Shown here: positions 60,438-64,000 of the stretch, piece by piece
Numbering within the stretch: the first letter of the stretch is position 1
Layout of the letters: each line of letters begins with the position of its first letter
NCBI RefSeq assembly: GCF_019991125.1
Contig: NZ_JAGENB010000005.1
Span: forward strand, 310,001 to 374,000
Direction: 5' to 3'
Length of the DNA: 64,000 nucleotides
Source of the DNA: Phyllobacterium calauticae
GTDB taxonomy: Bacteria > Pseudomonadota > Alphaproteobacteria > Rhizobiales > Rhizobiaceae
Notes under the pieces: model-generated
Databases searched by the model: none
Told to the model about the DNA's origin: nothing
Seen by the model: only the letters and a program-made list of their open reading frames with translations
Translations under genes and position numbers: made by a program

Positions 60438-61508
60438 TCACCGGCGGGCGAGGCGCTTCAATGTCTCGAACGAGATGGCCTCGATCCGGTTGGGGCTCGA
60501 TGTGCCGGCATTGAAACCTTCGGTGGTTTGCGCCATGCACAGGGAATTGAGGATGCTTTCTTCCGTTGCTTCGATGGCTGCCTCGAACAGCGGCGACACA
60601 AGCTCATTCGGCAGATCCGGTATTGCCGTGACTTTCTTGCGCTGCTTTTTCGTGCGGCGAACCTCCGTTGCGGTGGAAAAGGCCAGGGCGTAATCGCCCG
60701 AACCGTTGCTCAGCGCCGCACCGGTTCGGGCGAGGCCGCCAAAAGCGCGTGTGGCCAGACGCTTCAGATTGCGGTCCGACAGGGGCGCGTCTGTGGCCAC
60801 GATGATGACGATGGAGCCGTCCCGGTCTTCGCTTGCCGAACTGGCATAGGGTGACCCATCGATGCGCAGATGTCCGCCGTAATTGGACTGGACGAGAATG
60901 CCGACGGTATAATCCTTTCCGCCCGTGCTGACGCGTCTGGAACTTGTGCCGATGCCGCCTTTCAGGCCGAAGGCCACCGTACCCGTGCCCGCGCCGACGC
61001 TTCCTTCCGCGACAGGACCGTCGGCGGCCGCTGCAAGCGCCTCGCCCATCTCCGCGATGCTGGGGCGCCCGCTGCGGATGTCATTGAGACGGGAATCATT
61101 GGTTTCGCCAACCACGGCGTTGATGGAGACCAGCTGGCCATTGTCCGGCTGCGACAGGGTCCAGCGGTTGATGGCTTCAATGGCCCTGCCGGTTGCCAAT
61201 GTGTTTGTCAGAAGAACCGGCGTTTCCATCTCGCCCAGCTCTTCGATCTGGGTCGAGCCGGCGAACTTTCCGTAACCGTTGAGAACGGCAATCGCGGCCG
61301 GTACCTTGTCCTGGAACAGGTTGCCGCCATGCGGCAGGATCGCGGTGGCGCCGGTGCGGATGGTTTCGCCTTCGACAATCGTCACGTGCCCCACATGCAC
61401 GCCAGCCACATCGGTGATCGCGTTGAGCGGACCGGGCGGATAGTGGCCGGGAGCAATGCCGATATCCCGCGCTCGCGATCGTTGTGTATTGCCGTTGGCC
61501 TGTGCCAT
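60438..61508 (-). CDS. dmpA: DmpA-type aminopeptidase (P1/S58 N-terminal nucleophile family)
   Basis: 356 aa precursor of the DmpA/BapA family (L-aminopeptidase D-Ala-esterase/amidase, beta-peptidyl aminopeptidase). Opens RARDIGIAPGHYPPGPLNAITDVAGVHVGH as in DmpA; FGLKGGIGTSSR and YTVGILVQSNYG follow. The expected self-cleavage is Gly231-Ser232 in DGSIVIIVATDAP, making Ser232 the nucleophile. AAGGGAG lies 8 bases before ATG 61508. No signal peptide. First gene of the dmpA-dat operon; an ATGC-N7-GCAT site lies 81 bases upstream. Confidence 0.87.
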   Translation of the reverse strand: MAQANGNTQRSRARDIGIAPGHYPPGPLNAITDVAGVHVGHVTIVEGETIRTGATAILPHGGNLFQDKVPAAIAVLNGYGKFAGSTQIEELGEMETPVLLTNTLATGRAIEAINRWTLSQPDNGQLVSINAVVGETNDSRLNDIRSGRPSIAEMGEALAAAADGPVAEGSVGAGTGTVAFGLKGGIGTSSRRVSTGGKDYTVGILVQSNYGGHLRIDGSPYASSASEDRDGSIVIIVATDAPLSDRNLKRLATRAFGGLARTGAALSNGSGDYALAFSTATEVRRTKKQRKKVTAIPDLPNELVSPLFEAAIEATEESILNSLCMAQTTEGFNAGTSSPNRIEAISFETLKRLARR

Positions 61509-61588
61509 CCCGTGCGCTCCCTTATGGCGTTTTCATAGCGCTCTTCCGCACGGGATGGCATCGCAAATGTGGAATAGTTCTATGTCGA

Positions 61589-61603
61589 ATGCGCAATAGG
61601 CAT
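61589..61603. promoter_or_regulatory. Candidate LysR operator before dmpA-dat
   Basis: ATGCGCAATAGGCAT, sharing the ATGC-N7-GCAT frame and T-N11-A core with 51688-51702. Ends 81 bases upstream of the dmpA-type ATG. Confidence 0.4.
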
Positions 61604-61646
61604 GGCACAGCAATTTACCGCGACCATAACGATCAGGCGAGGCAGG

Positions 61647-61904
61647 CTAATGCTGAGGTTTGACCTCAAGGAAAATGCCGGCCTCGCGTGCCGCATCGAC
61701 AAATGCACGCCGGGCCTTGTGGGCTGGTTTCCACCCATCAAGGGCGTCCATACAGGATTGGAGTGCCTTCCGGTATTTGGGGCCGTGATTGCGCGGCCAG
61801 TGGATTTTGAGACATTCTACCGCTTCCCATGTGCTGTAGATCATCCTCTGTCCCGCAATGCCCAATCGTACTGCAACGGGGACAGAAAAACGTTTTTCAC
61901 TCAT
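61647..61904 (-). CDS. DUF982 protein
   Basis: 85 aa. Single DUF982 domain (FSVPVAVRLGIAGQRMIYSTWEAVECLKIHWPRNHGPKYRKALQSCMDALDG), a small protein family nearly restricted to Rhizobiales and often in many copies per genome; function unknown. ATG 61904 with GAGGAAG 2-5 bases upstream; the frame is open to 61967 but shorter fits the family. Confidence 0.8.
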   Translation of the reverse strand: MSEKRFSVPVAVRLGIAGQRMIYSTWEAVECLKIHWPRNHGPKYRKALQSCMDALDGWKPAHKARRAFVDAAREAGIFLEVKPQH

Positions 61905-62008
61905 CTCTTCCTCTTTTCCATCGCATGATTCCAACATCTCGATGATCGCAGAATTTTGGGGCAGCAATGAGTCATCCCTGCCGCAACCGGCGTTCCGGCA
62001 TGCTTGGG

Positions 62009-62680
62009 TCAGAGCGATGTGGGGACATCGCCATGATCCACCCTGCGTGAGAATTCCGTTTCCAGGCCCTGTGCAAGCCGTGCCGCCTGACCGATCCAGT
62101 CTTCCCGTTCAATGCGTCCGGGAAAGGCGAGGTAGCTCCCGACCCATTCCGCATTCTGATGGTTCCACGCCGCGATCTGGCTGAACGTCCAGATGCCGAG
62201 CTCGTTGAGTTTGATCTCGTTGGCATGGCCGACACCTGCTATCCGTTTCAGATTGTCAGGGGTTGCAACCCTGTCGATTGACGGCGGGCGCTGTCCGGGA
62301 TGACCGTCGCTGGCCAGAGCCGTTGCGACCGGCGCGGCGGCAACCGGTGCCGCCGCCGGGGCCATGGCGGTTTGCTGTTGGACAGCCGGTTCGGCGGCGC
62401 GCAGACTTGCCAGCCAGCTGCCGGCGAAATAACCGACGATGTAGCTGCCGACAAGCAGCAGAGCCGCTTCCAGATACTGCCCGGCAAGGCCCGGCAGCCA
62501 TTTCAGCACCGCGACGACGAGGCCGACGACGAAGAGCAGGCAAAGCAGTCTAAGCCAGCTTGGCCAGGAAACCGGCCGCCATGCCTGGACCGATCGCTGG
62601 AAGGTCATGAAACCCACTGCGATGCCCAGAAGAAGCGCAATCAACATCCAAGGCCAGTACGTCGAAAGTAGATAGGTCAT
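62009..62680 (-). CDS. Membrane protein with C-terminal helix-hairpin-helix domain
   Basis: 223 aa. Three hydrophobic helices in the first 95 residues (YWPWMLIALLLGIAVGFM; LLCLLFVVGLVVAVL; LEAALLLVGSYIVGYFAGSWL), an Ala/Pro-rich linker, then a helix-hairpin-helix-like domain (about 140-223: DNLKRIAGVGHANEIKLNELGIWTFSQIAAW ... FPGRIEREDWIGQAARLA). The C-terminal part resembles the tail appended to NuoE in rhizobia, which is why such proteins are sometimes labelled NADH-ubiquinone-related. GGAGAG is before ATG 62680. Function unknown. Confidence 0.8.
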   Translation of the reverse strand: MTYLLSTYWPWMLIALLLGIAVGFMTFQRSVQAWRPVSWPSWLRLLCLLFVVGLVVAVLKWLPGLAGQYLEAALLLVGSYIVGYFAGSWLASLRAAEPAVQQQTAMAPAAAPVAAAPVATALASDGHPGQRPPSIDRVATPDNLKRIAGVGHANEIKLNELGIWTFSQIAAWNHQNAEWVGSYLAFPGRIEREDWIGQAARLAQGLETEFSRRVDHGDVPTSL

Positions 62681-63009
62681 TGCCGTTCTCTCCTATTTGA
62701 CAGAGAATTCGATCGGGCGATCAAGCGCCTTGCCTATATCAGTATCGTTCGATGCAATCGGATATGGGGAACCGAGGTCGACGGCAGTCAGCCGCTCGGG
62801 TGATAGGTCGGCATTTGCCAGGCAAGTGGTGCTGGCCTTTGTCACTTTGAGGGCCGACTCATCGCACTGTCCTCGGATGAATAAAACCTTAAGTTGCAGC
62901 GACAACCTATACGTTTCCGCGCCTTCTTTCTAGTGACGCAATTTGTCCGGATTCTTCCCGATTGATCCACACAGCGTCAGAACGGCGCGTTGGCTGCCCG
63001 GTTACCGGC
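62681..63009. other. Gap between HHH protein and diguanylate cyclase genes
   Basis: A 329-base stretch without an intact gene. It contains the OmpA-like remnant (62693-62905) and must also carry the promoter of the HHH-domain protein gene, which I could not locate with confidence. Confidence 0.5.
62693..62905 (-). pseudogene. Remnant of an OmpA-like C-terminal domain gene
   Basis: A 70-codon frame whose C-terminal half reads LSPERLTAVDLGSPYPIASND then TDIGKALDRPIEFSVK, closely recalling the end of OmpA/Pal-type peptidoglycan-binding domains (typically SRLTAVGYGxxxPIAxNxTxxGxAxNRRVEF). The expected NRR is DRP here, and the GHTD-like segment upstream is shortened to GQCDES. There is no methionine start and no ribosome site (the frame opens at a TTG). 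I read it as the decayed 3' end of an outer-membrane OmpA-family gene; a small expressed gene is less likely. Confidence 0.5.
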
Positions 63010-64000
63010 TCAAGCGACGATCGGCACGGCAATGTCGTGTCCGGCGATTGCCTTGACATTGTTCCGGCCGCTGTGTTTTGCCCGGTACAGCGCTTTGTCG
63101 GCATTTTCCAGAATCTGTTCCGAACTGTCGAAAACGCCGCTTCGCATCGACGCGACGCCAAGGCTGGCGGTCATTCTTATGATGTCGTCCTGCGGGGCCT
63201 TGATACGCAGGCTGCTGATCGAGGTCCGGATGGCCTCTGCCACGCAGACACCGTCTCCCAGGCTGCAGGCGGGAAGAACAAGTGCAAATTCTTCTCCGCC
63301 ATACCGCGCGATATGACATACCCGGTCCGAGCAGACGCCGCTGAGGACGCTGGCGGCGGCTTTGAGACACGTATCACCGGCCTGATGGCCGTAGCGGTCA
63401 TTGATGGACTTGAAGTGATCGAGATCGACCATGACGATGGCCAGATCATCGCCCCGCTCGACGGATGTGTTGAACGCCTCGACGAGCTTTCGCTCAAAAC
63501 TGCGCCTGTTGGCGAGCCGGGTCAGGCCATCCTCCTCGGACAGGGTGTGCAGAATGGTGTTGGTCTCCAACAGGTCGCGTGACACCCGGCCATAGGCCTG
63601 AATGGCATCGAAAATGGTGGAAAGTTCGCGGAACAGGGGATGGCGGAACTTGACGTCGCCCGCTTCCTGCCGGTCAATCGACCCGAGATAGTTGATCGCC
63701 GTATGGATGGGGGCAATGATGTGGCGGGCCACAACGAACAGCGCGCCGATGGCGATTATCACCGGGAGTATCAGGATGACGATCCATGCCAGCTGGATCA
63801 TCCTGGCGGTCTTCTGAATATCGCCCGACATCGCATAGGCGAGCGCTGCGGCGTCCGTCGTCAGGTCCTGTGTCAAGCTGTCCGTCAGATGCATGGCCGA
63901 TTGATAGGCCTCGAGCGCCTGCTTATCCAGCTGTGCGGCGGAAATCCCTTCGGTTTTCGTTTGGGCCAGTGTCTCGCTTCGCCTGATCTGTTCCCGCTTG
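63010..64000 (-). CDS. Diguanylate cyclase (GGDEF), N-terminus beyond the window
   Basis: C-terminal 330 residues of a membrane-bound cyclic-di-GMP synthase; the frame stays open to the window edge. Within view: a probable periplasmic helical end, a membrane helix (MIQLAWIVILILPVIIAIGALFVVARHI), a HAMP-like/coiled linker, and a GGDEF domain with DGLTRLANRR, DLDHFKSINDRYGHQAGD and the active site RYGGEEF. The inhibitory I-site RxxD five residues before GGEEF is absent (RVCH), so product inhibition at that site is not expected. Sensor input lies outside the window. Confidence 0.9.
   Translation of the reverse strand, partial: KREQIRRSETLAQTKTEGISAAQLDKQALEAYQSAMHLTDSLTQDLTTDAAALAYAMSGDIQKTARMIQLAWIVILILPVIIAIGALFVVARHIIAPIHTAINYLGSIDRQEAGDVKFRHPLFRELSTIFDAIQAYGRVSRDLLETNTILHTLSEEDGLTRLANRRSFERKLVEAFNTSVERGDDLAIVMVDLDHFKSINDRYGHQAGDTCLKAAASVLSGVCSDRVCHIARYGGEEFALVLPACSLGDGVCVAEAIRTSISSLRIKAPQDDIIRMTASLGVASMRSGVFDSSEQILENADKALYRAKHSGRNNVKAIAGHDIAVPIVA

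Noticed and set aside
62697-62933. A 78-codon plus-strand frame in the last gene-free gap
   Set aside because: No ribosome site and no recognisable sequence; the minus strand of the same bases carries the OmpA-like remnant.
1-64000. tRNA, rRNA, CRISPR arrays, insertion sequences, prophage genes
   Set aside because: Looked for tRNA-like arms, regularly spaced repeats, transposase motifs and phage proteins; none seen by eye. A tRNA or riboswitch scan with covariance models would be the decisive check.

Overview
The window (about 60% G+C by eye, dense, no rRNA, tRNA, insertion sequence or CRISPR seen) looks like an alphaproteobacterium of the Rhizobiales (Hyphomicrobiales), most like the Brucella/Ochrobactrum-Phyllobacterium side of that order. 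The reasons are an ExbB with a signal peptide and Ala/Pro-rich lead driven by a RirA-type iron box, a DUF982 protein, homologues of the Ochrobactrum anthropi D-aminopeptidase (DAP) and DmpA, and seven ABC or TRAP uptake systems packed together, as on the accessory replicons of that group.

Layout: 0.1-2.6 kb exbB-exbD-tonB (iron-siderophore energisation). 2.6-10 kb a branched-chain-amino-acid-type ABC operon ending in a GMC oxidoreductase, with a divergent LysR gene. 10-21.6 kb a nitrogen-compound cluster: ureohydrolase, polar-amino-acid-type ABC proteins without an ATPase, a complete polyamine-type ABC system, nitrilase-family amidase and D-amino-acid-dehydrogenase-like flavoprotein, with a divergent LysR gene and aminotransferase. 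21.6-24 kb gamma-glutamyltransferase and divergent soxR with a SoxR box. 24-31.6 kb a CUT1 sugar ABC system with a Gfo/Idh/MocA dehydrogenase and a TIM-barrel isomerase, under a LacI regulator with two matching operators. 31.6-39.7 kb TRAP transporter, two SDRs and a tandem PPC-domain (DUF296) protein, divergent from an IclR regulator and an acyl-CoA ligase. 39.7-43.5 kb a Gram-negative sortase with its VIT/vWA substrate, plus a divergent HTH regulator. 43.5-47 kb ribose-type CUT2 ABC system. 47.2-50.5 kb FUSC-type membrane protein, mercuric-reductase-like flavoprotein, NTF2-like protein. 50.5-61.5 kb a D-amino-acid peptide island: M19 dipeptidase, Dpp-type ABC importer, D-aminopeptidase, LysR regulator, D-amino acid transaminase and DmpA-type peptidase. 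61.6-64 kb DUF982 protein, HHH-domain membrane protein, a probable OmpA-domain remnant and a diguanylate cyclase cut by the window end.

Most operons show 4-base ATGA stop/start overlaps, implying translational coupling, and several binding-protein genes are followed by a hairpin that would limit downstream expression. The most interesting points are (i) the 11-kb D-peptide import and degradation island, in which an identical ATGC-N7-GCAT palindrome stands before both operons; (ii) the TRAP/SDR/tandem-PPC/CoA-ligase cluster, whose pathway I cannot name; (iii) the sortase-substrate pair; and (iv) the ureohydrolase-to-flavoprotein operon with an ATPase-less ABC set. All family assignments are from reading motifs; no database search was possible.
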